Origin: Parvibaculum sp035325945
GTDB taxonomy: Bacteria > Pseudomonadota > Alphaproteobacteria > Parvibaculales > Parvibaculaceae
Length of the DNA: 64,000 nucleotides
Assembly (NCBI RefSeq): GCF_035325945.1
Contig: NZ_DAOKYX010000006.1
Span: 62,001-126,000 of the forward strand
Direction: 5' to 3'
The translations under genes and the position numbers were made by a program. Below, one piece after another: positions 1 through 7,684 of this stretch; the first letter of the stretch is position 1; the number at the start of each line of letters is the position of its first letter. Below the pieces are notes generated by a model. The model ran no database searches. It was not told where the DNA came from and saw only the letters and a list, made by a program, of their open reading frames with translations.

Positions 1-2
1 TC

Positions 3-326
3 TGGAGCGCGAACGACCCCTGGCTTGTCGTGACCATGACCGTCATCTCGATCGCGCTCTTCTTCGTCATCTACGAATTGATGCGGGTGCCCTGCAAGCT
101 GCTCGGCTTCAATCGCGAGGACACGATCGCCTGCCTCTTCTGCGGATCGAAGAAATCACTGGCGACGGGCGTGCCGCTCGGACATGTGATCTTCGGCGCG
201 ACGCCGGCGCTCGGCCTCATCCTCGCGCCGCTGATGATCTTTCACTTCTTCCAGCTCGTGATCGTGAGCGTCATCGCCAACCGCTACGCGCAAGGGGCGG
301 AAGCGGAAGCCGGGGCTTCGGCCTGA
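3..326 (+). CDS. Bile acid:sodium symporter-like permease, C-terminal part (5' end outside window)
   Basis: The reading frame is open from the first bases of the window and ends with TGA at 324-326. The visible ~107 residues hold two hydrophobic segments and the string GSKKSLATGVPLG followed by LILAPLMIFHFFQLV, which resembles the last helices of the SBF-like / YfeH branch of the bile acid:sodium symporter superfamily (inner-membrane carriers). The substrate cannot be told. The protein is truncated only because the window starts inside it. It converges with the HxlR gene, with 3 bases between the stops and no terminator hairpin visible. Confidence 0.75.
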   Translation, partial: WSANDPWLVVTMTVISIALFFVIYELMRVPCKLLGFNREDTIACLFCGSKKSLATGVPLGHVIFGATPALGLILAPLMIFHFFQLVIVSVIANRYAQGAEAEAGASA

Positions 327-329
327 CGC

Positions 330-815
330 TCAGCGCCCATGCGCGGTGCGGGGCAGCGTGTCCTCGCCGGCGCCGGGACCCGCTCTCACGGTGACATCGC
401 GCGCGGAGACGGGCTCGCCGCATTCCGAGCAGACGGGCACCGTTTCCATGACGTGACCGCAGGCCTTGTGCACCCGCTCGATGGGCGGCCCCTCCTCGCC
501 CGCCATATATTTGTCGCCCCACTGGATGAGCGCGAGCATGGCGGCGTGAAGATCGCGGCCCTTTTCGGTGAGGCGATATTCCTCGCGCCTCGGGCGCTCC
601 TGATAGGCGGTCCTTGCGAGCACGCCCGCCTCGGTGAGTTTCTTCAGCCGGTCGGCCAGCACATGGCGGGCGATGCCGAGGCGCCCCTCGAATTGCTCGA
701 AGCGGCGCTGGCCGAGAAAGCACTCGCGCAGCACCATCAGCGTCCAGCGATCGCCGACGACCGACAGGGTGCGGGCAAGCGAGCAGTTTTCGCGGTCGAG
801 GTCTTCCCAACGCAT
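330..815 (-). CDS. HxlR-family winged-helix transcriptional regulator with Cys-rich C-terminal tail
   Basis: The 161-residue protein contains the HxlR core: CSLARTLSVVGDRWTLMVLRE, then FEQFEGRLGIARHVLADRLKKL as helix-turn-helix, then the beta-wing EEYRLTEKGRDL. I chose the ATG at 815 because AAGGAG lies just upstream; the longer frame has no such site. HxlR proteins usually end near 110-120 residues. This one adds about 45 with CGH...CSECGEP, a possible zinc-ribbon-like tail. It is divergent from the thioesterase gene at 963, and an inverted repeat in the shared gap (850-866) is a candidate operator. The effector is unknown; many family members sense electrophiles or redox state through cysteines. 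Confidence 0.85.
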   Translation of the reverse strand: MRWEDLDRENCSLARTLSVVGDRWTLMVLRECFLGQRRFEQFEGRLGIARHVLADRLKKLTEAGVLARTAYQERPRREEYRLTEKGRDLHAAMLALIQWGDKYMAGEEGPPIERVHKACGHVMETVPVCSECGEPVSARDVTVRAGPGAGEDTLPRTAHGR

Positions 816-843
816 CGAGATCTCCTTCGGGCCCGAGCTTAGC

Positions 844-866
844 TTGACAGGTTCTTTTTTGGAACC
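844..866. promoter_or_regulatory. Candidate promoter element and HxlR operator in divergent gap
   Basis: A consensus -35 hexamer TTGACA on the plus strand (844-849) is followed at once by an inverted repeat, GGTTC (850-854) and GAACC (862-866), separated by seven mostly T bases. It lies 35 bases upstream of the HxlR start and about 95 upstream of the thioesterase start, so one bound dimer could affect both. No good -10 hexamer is visible at the expected distance on the plus strand. This is an inference from position and symmetry. Confidence 0.35.
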
Positions 867-962
867 CATCTTGCCGCCTGTCTGAACTCGAATTTCCGGC
901 CGAGGCCCCGCCCCTCCCATGGGCGCCATGAGCCGCTCTCCGGCCGATCAGGAACCGACCCC

Positions 963-1739
963 ATGAACGTCATCGCGGACCTTGCCGAGCCCGTCTTTTC
1001 GCGCGACGGCGCCTATTGGGAGCCCCATGTCGAGGCATCCGGCCCCTTCCGGGGGCTTCATGGCGGCGCCGTCTCCGGCCTGCTCGTCGCGGCGATGGAA
1101 GAGCGCGCGCGGGAAGAGGACTGGGGCGCGCCGATGACAGCCTCCGTCATCATTCTGCGGCCCGCGCCGCTCGAACGGCTCGAAACGAAGATCGAGGTGC
1201 TGCGCGCGGGCGGGCGCGTGGCGATGGCGGAGGCGACGCTCTGGGCAGGCGACAAGCTCTACGCCAAGGCCAGCGCCTCCTTCATCAAGCCGCTTTCCGT
1301 GCCCGAACTCGAGCGGGCCGAGGCGGCGCCTGCGCCTTTCGACCCCTCGCCGCTCGTCATCTGGGGCGCGCGCGGACCGCAGCAGCGGACCACCTTCTTC
1401 GATGCGCTCGATATTCGCGACGGCGGCAACGGCATCAAATGGGGTCGCATGAAGCGGCGCCTCGTCGCCTTCGATGCGCCCTTCGCGCAGCTTTTCGCCT
1501 TCGGCGACAATGGTACGCCCTACTGGCTCTCCGGCACCGAGTTCTGGCCGCCGCCATGGGGCTTCCCCAATATCGACATCACGGTGCATGTGTCGCGCCC
1601 GCCGGTGGGCCCCTGGGTCGGCGTCGAGCCCGCCTCCGACTGGCGGCGGGAGGGCGTGGGCCTCACCGATTCGAGGCTCCACGATCAGGCGGGCCCGCTT
1701 GGCCGCGTCTGCCAGACGGTCGTCATCACGCCGCGCTGA
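963..1739 (+). CDS. Acyl-CoA thioesterase-like (TesB-type double hot-dog) protein
   Basis: The 258-residue protein has the layout of TesB-like thioesterases: an N-terminal hot-dog with FRGLHGGAVSGLLVAAMEE, a linker, and a second hot-dog with PNIDITVHVSRPPVGPWVGVEPASDW followed by GVGLTDSRLHDQAGPLGRVCQTVVI. The VGVEP...D..G.....LHD...G pattern is typical of the family's C-terminal domain (4HBT_3). It probably hydrolyses acyl-CoA in the cytoplasm; the chain length is unknown. AGGA sits 9 bases before the ATG. The gene is divergent from the HxlR regulator, its possible controller, and lies 75 bases ahead of the ThiF-like gene on the same strand. Confidence 0.7.
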   Translation: MNVIADLAEPVFSRDGAYWEPHVEASGPFRGLHGGAVSGLLVAAMEERAREEDWGAPMTASVIILRPAPLERLETKIEVLRAGGRVAMAEATLWAGDKLYAKASASFIKPLSVPELERAEAAPAPFDPSPLVIWGARGPQQRTTFFDALDIRDGGNGIKWGRMKRRLVAFDAPFAQLFAFGDNGTPYWLSGTEFWPPPWGFPNIDITVHVSRPPVGPWVGVEPASDWRREGVGLTDSRLHDQAGPLGRVCQTVVITPR

Positions 1740-1814
1740 GCCCGGCGGGGCCGGCCACGCGGCCATTGACAGCACCGCGGAGGCGTGGCGCAAAGAAGGC
1801 GGAGAAGGACGCCC

Positions 1815-2618
1815 ATGTCGCTGACCGATGCCCAGCTCGAACGCTATGCGCGCCACATCGTCCTCAAGGAGATCGGAGGACAGGGCCAGCAGAAGCTCCT
1901 CAAGGCCCGCGTGCTCGTGATCGGCGCGGGCGGGCTCGGCGCGCCCTGCCTCATGTATCTGGCGGCGGCGGGCGTCGGCACGCTCGGCGTCATCGACCAT
2001 GACGCCGTCTCGCTCTCGAACCTTCAGCGCCAGATCATCCACGACACGGCCTCGCTCGGCCGGCCCAAGGTCGAGAGCGCGAAGGCGCAGCTCGCCCGCC
2101 TCAATCCCGATGTGAAGGTCGAGACGCATGGCGAGCGCCTGACGGCGCGGAACGCGCTCGACATCGTCTCGCGCTATGACATCGTCGCCGATGGCTGCGA
2201 CAATTTCGCGACGCGCTTCCTCGTCAACGATGCCTGCCATCTCGCTGGGGTGACGCTCGTCTCCGGCGCGGTCGGCCCCTTCGAGGGGCAGGTCTCGACC
2301 TTCAAGTCCCATCTGCGCGACGCGGAAGGAAAACCCTATCCCAATTATCGCGATCTCGTGGGCGAGGCGCCACCGCCCGGCGCCATCCCGGCTTGCGAGG
2401 AAGCGGGCGTGCTCGGCGCGCTCACCGGCGTCGTCGGCTCGCTCATGGCGCTCGAAGTCATCAAGGAGATCACCGGCGCGGGCACGAGCCTTGCCGGACG
2501 GCTTCTCATCTACGATGCGCTCGAAACGCGCTTCCGCACGCTGACGCTGAGGCACGATCCGCAAAATCCGCTATCGGGCGAGCACGCAACGATCCGCGAT
2601 CTGTCCGTACACGAATAG
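1815..2618 (+). CDS. HesA/MoeB/ThiF-family E1-like adenylyltransferase lacking zinc cysteines
   Basis: The 267-residue protein activates the C-terminal glycine of a ubiquitin-like sulfur carrier (MoaD/ThiS type) with ATP, by family. Visible: the nucleotide loop GAGGLGAPC, the catalytic arginine in NLQRQIIH, the aspartate in ADGCDNFATR, and the cysteine in IPACEEAGVLG. The two CxxC pairs that bind zinc in E. coli MoeB are absent: the regions read GKPYPNYRDLVGE and HDPQNPLSG. The ATG at 1815 has AGAAGGA upstream and begins at the normal MoeB N terminus. It could serve molybdopterin, thiamine or another sulfur-transfer route; no partner gene is adjacent. It converges with the dehydrogenase gene 7 bases away. 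Confidence 0.85.
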   Translation: MSLTDAQLERYARHIVLKEIGGQGQQKLLKARVLVIGAGGLGAPCLMYLAAAGVGTLGVIDHDAVSLSNLQRQIIHDTASLGRPKVESAKAQLARLNPDVKVETHGERLTARNALDIVSRYDIVADGCDNFATRFLVNDACHLAGVTLVSGAVGPFEGQVSTFKSHLRDAEGKPYPNYRDLVGEAPPPGAIPACEEAGVLGALTGVVGSLMALEVIKEITGAGTSLAGRLLIYDALETRFRTLTLRHDPQNPLSGEHATIRDLSVHE

Positions 2619-2625
2619 ATTGGCG

Positions 2626-3639
2626 TCACATGATGGCGGGGATCACGCGGTCGGGCGGACGGTGGCCGTCCATGAAGGTCTTGATGTTGACGATGACCTT
2701 GCCGCCCATCTCCACGCGGCCCTCGATCGTCGCCGAACTCATATGCGGCAGCAGCACCACATTGCCGAGCTTGAGGAAGCGCGGATCGACAACCGGCTCC
2801 TTCTCGAACACGTCGAGTCCCGCGCCCGCAATCTCTCCCGCCTCCAGCGCGCGCAGAAGCGCGCCCTCGTCTATCACCTCGCCGCGCGCGGTGTTGACGA
2901 TATAGGCATCGGGACGCACGAGCTTCAGGCGCCGCGCGCTCAGCAGGTGATAGGTTGCGGGCGTGTGCGGACAATTCACCGAGATGATGTCGACCTTGGG
3001 CAGCATCTGGTCGAGGCTCTCCCAATAGGTCGCCTCGAGTTCCTTCTCGATGACAGCATTGGCCGGCTTGCGATTGTGATAATGGATCTCGAGGCCGAAG
3101 GCGCGAGCGCGGCGCGCCACCGCCTGGCCGATGCGGCCCATGCCGATGATGCCGAGACGCTTGCCGAAGATACGCCGGCCGAGCATCCAGGTCGGCGACC
3201 AGCCAGGCCACTGGCCCTCGTGATCGCGCAGATAGCGCGCGCCTTCCGCGAGCCTGCGCGGCACGGCGAGAATGAGCGCCATCGTCATGTCGGCCGTATC
3301 CTCGGTGAGGACGCCCGGCGTATTCGTCACCGTAATGCCGCGACGCAGCGCCGTTTCCACATCGATATTGTCGACCCCGGTTCCGAATTGCGCGATCAGG
3401 CGGAGTTGCGGTCCTGCTTGCGCCAGCAACTTCGCGTCGATGCGGTCCGTCACCGTCGGCACGAGCACATCGGCTTCCTTCATGGCGGCGGCAAGCTCGG
3501 CGGCGCTCATCGGATGATTGTCCTTGTTCAGACGCACATCGAAGAGTTCTTCCATCCGCGCTTCGATCGTCTCGGGAAGCTTGCGTGTGACGATGACGAG
3601 CGGCTTCTGCTTGGTCATGCTCGGAAAGGCCTCTTTCAT
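2626..3639 (-). CDS. D-isomer-specific 2-hydroxyacid dehydrogenase (glyoxylate/hydroxypyruvate reductase type)
   Basis: The 337-residue cytoplasmic NAD(P)H enzyme should reduce glyoxylate, hydroxypyruvate or a similar 2-oxoacid. The cofactor loop is GMGRIGQAVARRA in the middle of the protein. The catalytic triad is visible as Arg in NTARGEVIDEGAL, Glu in GAGLDVFEKEP and His in LLPHMSSAT. The last motif is typical of the glyoxylate reductase branch rather than lactate dehydrogenase. CAGGAG precedes the ATG. The gene is divergent from the exported SH3 protein with a gap of about 260 bases. Exact substrate and cofactor choice are not determined. Confidence 0.88.
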   Translation of the reverse strand: MKEAFPSMTKQKPLVIVTRKLPETIEARMEELFDVRLNKDNHPMSAAELAAAMKEADVLVPTVTDRIDAKLLAQAGPQLRLIAQFGTGVDNIDVETALRRGITVTNTPGVLTEDTADMTMALILAVPRRLAEGARYLRDHEGQWPGWSPTWMLGRRIFGKRLGIIGMGRIGQAVARRARAFGLEIHYHNRKPANAVIEKELEATYWESLDQMLPKVDIISVNCPHTPATYHLLSARRLKLVRPDAYIVNTARGEVIDEGALLRALEAGEIAGAGLDVFEKEPVVDPRFLKLGNVVLLPHMSSATIEGRVEMGGKVIVNIKTFMDGHRPPDRVIPAIM

Positions 3640-3898
3640 CAGCTCCTGCCGGAATGTGGCGGAACCTCACCTCGTCCGGCAAACCCTTGTCTAGCAGGTC
3701 GCGCGGGGGGCGACCAAGCGCCTTCTGGAGACGGCATGGATGCCCGCCGCCTTGACCCGCTCGCAGAGCCCTTGCCATAAAGGTGTGAAGGTCATGCGAA
3801 AGAAAGCCGCCATCATCGAAATTTTCCGGCCATGCCGCTCTGAATCCAAACGGAAAACCGCCATGCTCTTTTCCCGGGATCGCGCCGGAGCAAAGCCC

Positions 3899-4483
3899 AT
3901 GCGGCGCGCGGCGGCGACTGCATTCGTCCTCGTCGCGGCGACCGCCCTGCCCGCCGCCGCCAAATCCGGCACAAGCGCGCCAGCGGCGCCGACACAGCTC
4001 CTCGCCCCCGCCGGCAAGGCCGAAGCGCCGGCGAAGAAGATCGTCGGCCCCGTTTCCGGCCTGCCCGTGCCGCGCTTCGTCAGCCTCAAGTCGGGGCGAA
4101 TCAATGTGCGCCGGGGACCGGGCGACGATTACCCGATCGAATGGGTGTTCGAGAAAAAGGGCCTGCCGGTCGAGGTCACGGCCGAGTCCGATCGCTGGCG
4201 GCGCATACGCGACCGCGAAGGCGACAGCGGCTGGGTCTGGCACTCGATGCTGGACGGGCGGCGCACCGCGATCATCCAGAACAAGTCCGGCGACGGAATG
4301 CCAGTCGCGCTTCACACCCAGCCGAACATGTCGGCACCCATCGTCGCCTATGGCGAGCCGGGCGTGGTCGCCCAGCTTTCCGCCTGCAAGGACGAATGGT
4401 GCGAGATCAAGGCGAGCGGCTATGAGGGCTGGGTGCGCCGCGATACGATCTGGGGCACATACCGGGGCGAGAATTTCGAGTAG
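3899..4483 (+). CDS. Exported protein with two bacterial SH3-like domains
   Basis: The 194-residue protein starts with a clear signal peptide (MRRAAATAFVLVAATALPAAA), so it is probably periplasmic. Two SH3_3-like repeats follow. The first has SGRINVRRGPGDDYPIEWV and ends SGWVWHSML; the second ends YEGWVRRDTIWGTY. Such domains often bind peptidoglycan or peptides. I chose the ATG at 3899 because GGAG lies 8 bases upstream and because it puts the signal peptide at the N terminus; longer in-frame starts at 3740, 3794 and 3863 would bury it. Two cysteines in the second repeat (SACKDEWCEI) could form a disulfide. Function is otherwise unknown. Confidence 0.82.
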   Translation: MRRAAATAFVLVAATALPAAAKSGTSAPAAPTQLLAPAGKAEAPAKKIVGPVSGLPVPRFVSLKSGRINVRRGPGDDYPIEWVFEKKGLPVEVTAESDRWRRIRDREGDSGWVWHSMLDGRRTAIIQNKSGDGMPVALHTQPNMSAPIVAYGEPGVVAQLSACKDEWCEIKASGYEGWVRRDTIWGTYRGENFE

Positions 4484-4509
4484 CGCGAGGGCGAACCCGG
4501 CTCCTCAGC

Positions 4510-5103
4510 TCATGCGAAATCGGCTGCGAGCGAGGCGCGCGTCTCGCCGGCGATGAGCGCCATGTGCCCGTAATTCGGATGCGCGATCGCCAGCGTCACC
4601 TGCACGGCGGGGTCGCGGAACTTCTCGATCTCCTGCACCTTGAAGGGAAAATGCAGGAAGTGGACGGATGAAGTCTTGCCGTCCGCCTTGGTGCGCTCGA
4701 CATCCTGTTCGGGCACAGCCGTCACACGAAGCCCGCCCACATCCAGATAGACGTGATCCTCGACGCCTGTCAGGCGGCGAAGCTCGCGGTCGCGGCGGCC
4801 CTCATCGTCGATCTCGAACATGAGCGTCGCCACCAGCTCGTCGCCCTTGGGGATCAGCGGATTGTAGGCGGCAAGCTCGTCGGCGATCTGCTCCTCGCCG
4901 CCACGCTCGATGTGCAGCATTTCGTGAACCTGCTGGAACATCGTCTCGTAATTCTCGAAATAGAAGGTGGCGAACGGGCCGACGGCCACGCGCCGCGCCC
5001 TCTTCATCGCGGTGACGCGGGCACGGCGTTCGCCGCGCTCGCGCGCATAGACGTCGGCAGGAAGAATGTCGCTGCGCTCGATGAGACGTTTGCTGGCGGG
5101 CAT
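4510..5103 (-). CDS. DUF3501 family protein
   Basis: The 197-residue soluble protein matches DUF3501 as I know it: an N-terminal stretch RSDILPADVYARERGERRARV, then FATFYFENYETMFQQVHEMLHIER, a central ELAAYNPLIPKG and a C-terminal HPNYGHMALIAGETRASLAADF. No signal peptide, membrane helix or cysteine cluster is visible. It is the last gene of the rubrerythrin operon, 18 bases after the Fe-S protein. This gene pair recurs in many proteobacteria but no function is established. The context suggests a helper for the Fe-S protein or rubrerythrin. Confidence 0.85.
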   Translation of the reverse strand: MPASKRLIERSDILPADVYARERGERRARVTAMKRARRVAVGPFATFYFENYETMFQQVHEMLHIERGGEEQIADELAAYNPLIPKGDELVATLMFEIDDEGRRDRELRRLTGVEDHVYLDVGGLRVTAVPEQDVERTKADGKTSSVHFLHFPFKVQEIEKFRDPAVQVTLAIAHPNYGHMALIAGETRASLAADFA

Positions 5104-5121
5104 GTCGCTACTCCACTGACT

Positions 5122-6471
5122 TCAGTCGATCAGACCCCAGGAACGGGCCATGATCTCGATCGGGTGCTGCATTTGCGGACGCTGCGGCTCGCCAAGCTCC
5201 TCGATCTCCTGCACGAGATGCTTGCCGGCCAGCGGGCAATCGGATGTCAGATATCTGTTTCCGGTCTTCGCGACGTTGCGGGCGGCGGGCTTGCCGACCT
5301 TCATGGCCGTCTCGAAGGTTTCCTTCATCACGCCGAAAGTTCCTCCGTGGCCGGAGCAACGCTCGACGACATCGACCTGGATGCCCGGAATGAGGCGCAT
5401 CATCTCGGCCGATTTCGGGCCCATGTTCTGGGCACGCGCGTGACAGGCGAGATGCGCGGTGACGCCGCCTTCCACCGGCTTCATGCCGGGGGCGAGCCCC
5501 TCCTTCTTCGCGATGTCGACGACATATTCATCGATGTCGTAGGTCGCGCGGGAGAGCTTCTGCACATGCTCGTTGTCCGGCAGGACGAGCGGCCATTCGA
5601 ACTTGAACATGAGGCCGCAGGACGCCGTCAGCGTGATGATGTCATAGCCCTTGTCGATCCATTCGCACATGTCGCGCGCGACCTTTTCGGCCTGCTCGGC
5701 GACCTTGGCAAGATTGCCCTGCTCGAGGAAGGGCATGCCGCAACAGCCGGGATAGGCGACGACTGTCTCGACGCCATTATGCGCGAGCACCTTGCGCGCG
5801 GCCTCGCCGACCTGCGGATTGTTGTAATTGACGAAGCAGGTGGCGAAGAGCGCCGCCTTGCGGCCCTTTGCGGGCGCATCCTTCGGTGCGGCCTCGCCGG
5901 TCCTGTCCTGCGCTTTCGCGCGCATGGTGAAAGTCTTGCCGTAGAATTTCGGCAGTTCGGCGCGCGCGTCGATGCCGGCGACGCTCTCGAGGAGCGGGCG
6001 CGTCAGCTTGTTCGATCGCGATGAACCCCAGTTTGCGAGACCGGCGACGGGAGCGGCAAGCTTGCCGTTGCGGTCGGTCTGGCCGAGCTGGGCGGGCACG
6101 AAGGGGAAATGGCCGTCGCGCTTCGCAGTGGCGGCGCGGTAACGCAGCATCAGATGCGGGAAGTCGATGTTGAATTCATGCGGAGGCACATAGGGACACT
6201 TCGTCATGAAGCACATGTCGCAGAGCGTGCAGGCCTCGACCACGGGCACGAAGTCTTCCGACTTCACGCTGTCGAGTTCTTCCGTCGGCGATGCATCGAT
6301 GAGATCGAAGAGGCGCGGGAAGCTGTCGCAGAGATTGAAGCAGCGCCGGCAGGTGTGACAGATGTCGAAGACCCGGCGAATTTCCTCATCAAGCTTGTCG
6401 AGATCGTAGAACTCGGGGTTCTGCCAATCGATCGGATGGCGAATGGGTGCTTCCGTGCTGCCTTCTTTCAT
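5122..6471 (-). CDS. GlpC/HdrD-like iron-sulfur protein with two 4Fe-4S motifs and CCG domains
   Basis: The 449-residue protein has two ferredoxin-type clusters near the N terminus (CHTCRRCFNLC and CTLCDMCFMTKCP) and a C-terminal half built like the CCG domains of heterodisulfide reductase HdrB and GlpC. The first CCG motif is canonical (AYPGCCGMPFLEQG). The second reads RCSGHGGTFGV, so one cysteine of the pair is missing. No membrane helix or flavin site is visible, so it should be a soluble electron carrier or disulfide-linked redox subunit. It lies between rubrerythrin and DUF3501 and could pass electrons to rubrerythrin; that is inference. A strong hairpin precedes it. Confidence 0.85.
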   Translation of the reverse strand: MKEGSTEAPIRHPIDWQNPEFYDLDKLDEEIRRVFDICHTCRRCFNLCDSFPRLFDLIDASPTEELDSVKSEDFVPVVEACTLCDMCFMTKCPYVPPHEFNIDFPHLMLRYRAATAKRDGHFPFVPAQLGQTDRNGKLAAPVAGLANWGSSRSNKLTRPLLESVAGIDARAELPKFYGKTFTMRAKAQDRTGEAAPKDAPAKGRKAALFATCFVNYNNPQVGEAARKVLAHNGVETVVAYPGCCGMPFLEQGNLAKVAEQAEKVARDMCEWIDKGYDIITLTASCGLMFKFEWPLVLPDNEHVQKLSRATYDIDEYVVDIAKKEGLAPGMKPVEGGVTAHLACHARAQNMGPKSAEMMRLIPGIQVDVVERCSGHGGTFGVMKETFETAMKVGKPAARNVAKTGNRYLTSDCPLAGKHLVQEIEELGEPQRPQMQHPIEIMARSWGLID

Positions 6472-6506
6472 TCTCCGCTCTCCGCGTCCATCAATGCGAA
6501 AGGTAA

Positions 6507-6530
6507 GGGAGGCGGATGGGTCCGCCTCCC
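6507..6530 (-). terminator. Intercistronic hairpin between rubrerythrin and the Fe-S gene
   Basis: Perfect inverted repeat with arms GGGAGGCGGA and TCCGCCTCCC around a 4-base loop, 16 bases after the rubrerythrin stop. On the minus strand it is followed by TTACCTTT, a weak U-run. It could be a partial terminator or an mRNA stabiliser that gives more rubrerythrin than downstream protein. Confidence 0.6.
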
Positions 6531-6545
6531 CGCCCCTGAGTGATA

Positions 6546-6968
6546 TTAGCTGCCGAGAGTGTCCAGCGCCTTCTGGAAGCGGCCGGCATGGCTCTTCTCA
6601 GCCTTCGCCAGCGTCTCGAACCAGTCGGCGATCTCGTCGAAGCCCTCTTCGCGCGCCGTGCGCGCCATGCCCGGATACATGTCGGTGTATTCGTGCGTCT
6701 CGCCGGCGATCGCGGCCTTGAGGTTCAGCTTCGTGTCACCGATGGGCTCGCCCGTCGCCGGGTCGCCCACGGCCTCGAGGAACTCCAGATGGCCATGGGC
6801 ATGGCCCGTCTCGCCTTCCGCGGTGGAGCGGAACACGGCGGCGACGTCGTTGTAGCCCTCGATGTCGGCCTTCTGGGCGAAATAGAGATAGCGGCGGTTC
6901 GCCTGGCTCTCGCCGGCGAAGGCGGCCTTCAAATTCTCGACCGTTTTGGATTTTGCGAGCGACGACAT
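6546..6968 (-). CDS. Rubrerythrin (erythrin domain only)
   Basis: The 140-residue ferritin-like protein should bind a di-iron centre and reduce hydrogen peroxide in the cytoplasm. Both halves of the four-helix bundle show the ligands: E in AAFAGESQANRR with EGETGHAHG, and E in AAIAGETHEYTDM with AEKSHAGRF. The C-terminal rubredoxin domain with its CxxC pairs is absent, so electrons must come from a separate protein; the adjacent Fe-S gene is a candidate. GAGGAG precedes the ATG at 6968; the frame extends upstream but without a better site. It is the first gene of an operon with the Fe-S protein and DUF3501. Confidence 0.93.
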   Translation of the reverse strand: MSSLAKSKTVENLKAAFAGESQANRRYLYFAQKADIEGYNDVAAVFRSTAEGETGHAHGHLEFLEAVGDPATGEPIGDTKLNLKAAIAGETHEYTDMYPGMARTAREEGFDEIADWFETLAKAEKSHAGRFQKALDTLGS

Positions 6969-7118
6969 GATCAACTCCTCACCTTGTTTGCGGACGCAGG
7001 CGGCCCTGCAGCAGGGAGCCGGCGGCCGAATTGTTGAATTGACGGCCGGACGGAGCATTTGCGCGCGCCCCGCCTGTTCCGGCCCCCGCCTCCGGGATAA
7101 GGAGGACGGTTAACGCCG

Positions 7119-7148
7119 AGCATAGTGCCCCGGCCACTGTTTGGTCAA
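7119..7148 (-). promoter_or_regulatory. Predicted sigma70-type promoter of the rubrerythrin operon
   Basis: On the minus strand TTGACC (7148-7143) is separated by 18 bases from TATGCT (7124-7119), about 150 bases upstream of the rubrerythrin ATG. No other comparable pair was noticed in this gap. An Irr-like box lies directly upstream. Confidence 0.6.
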
Positions 7149-7151
7149 CAG

Positions 7152-7168
7152 ATCAGAATCGTTCTAAA
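7152..7168. promoter_or_regulatory. Irr-like box (ICE motif) upstream of the rubrerythrin promoter
   Basis: ATCAGAATCGTTCTAAA reads on the minus strand as TTTAGAACGATTCTGAT, matching the rhizobial iron-control element pattern (TTTRGAA-N3-TTCYAAA, from memory) at all but two positions. It ends 3 bases before the -35 hexamer and is centred near -48, an activator-like position. The irr gene is the next gene upstream. Confidence 0.55.
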
Positions 7169-7187
7169 TAATATTTATCGGGAAAAC

Positions 7188-7619
7188 TCAGCCGCTATGG
7201 CGCGTCGCGCCCTGCAGGCGGACGATCACATCGACGCGGGCGACATTGGTGCCCTCGGGCGCCTCGGGAAGGCCGCTGATCGCGATCCTGTCGCCGTCGA
7301 TGTCCATCAGCGCCCCCGAATTCTCGACGAAGAAGTGGTGGTGGTCGCTGGTATTGGTGTCGAAATAGGTCCGCGCGCTGTCGACGACGACCTCGCGCAG
7401 CAGCCCTGCCTCGGTGAACTGATGGAGCGTGTTGTAGACGGTGGCGAGCGAGACGCTGACGCCCACGGCCTGGGCCTCGTCATGCAGCGCCTCGGCGGTG
7501 ACATGGCGGTCGCCGCCATCGAACAGAAGGCGGCCGAGCGCGAGGCGCTGGCGCGTGGGGCGGAGTCCCGCTTCCCGCAAGCGAGCAAGCGTCTGGCTAT
7601 ATGGCCGGTCCTGCGTCAC
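7188..7619 (-). CDS. irr: Irr, iron-responsive Fur-family transcriptional regulator
   Basis: The 143-residue protein has the Fur winged helix (LRPTRQRLALGRLLFDGGDRHVTA, then VSLATVYNTLHQFTEAGLL) and the Irr signature SDHHHFFVEN, a histidine cluster involved in haem sensing in Bradyrhizobium Irr. The zinc CxxC pairs seen in ordinary Fur or PerR are missing, as in Irr. It integrates haem and iron status and controls iron uptake, storage and peroxide genes. Neighbours are the rubrerythrin operon downstream and the divergent fabA-fabB-fabI; irr next to fabA is common in rhizobia. A possible self-binding site lies over its start region. Confidence 0.9.
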   Translation of the reverse strand: MTQDRPYSQTLARLREAGLRPTRQRLALGRLLFDGGDRHVTAEALHDEAQAVGVSVSLATVYNTLHQFTEAGLLREVVVDSARTYFDTNTSDHHHFFVENSGALMDIDGDRIAISGLPEAPEGTNVARVDVIVRLQGATRHSG

Positions 7620-7663
7620 GTATCTGTTCCTTTCGCCCCTTGACGGAGGGCATCCCGCGCTAG

Positions 7664-7680
7664 TTTTTAATCATTACAAA
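7664..7680. promoter_or_regulatory. Candidate Irr autoregulatory box
   Basis: On the minus strand the site reads TTTGTAATGATTAAAAA, matching 14 of 17 positions of the iron-control element pattern. It lies just downstream of the predicted irr -10 hexamer and 45 bases before the irr ATG, a place where binding would repress. The match is weaker than at the rubrerythrin promoter. Confidence 0.35.
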
Positions 7681-7684
7681 TCGA

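Noticed and set aside
2510..4315. 601-codon minus-strand open frame
   Set aside because: It overlaps the dehydrogenase gene in a shifted frame and the SH3 gene antisense; its Arg/Ala-rich sequence has no motifs.
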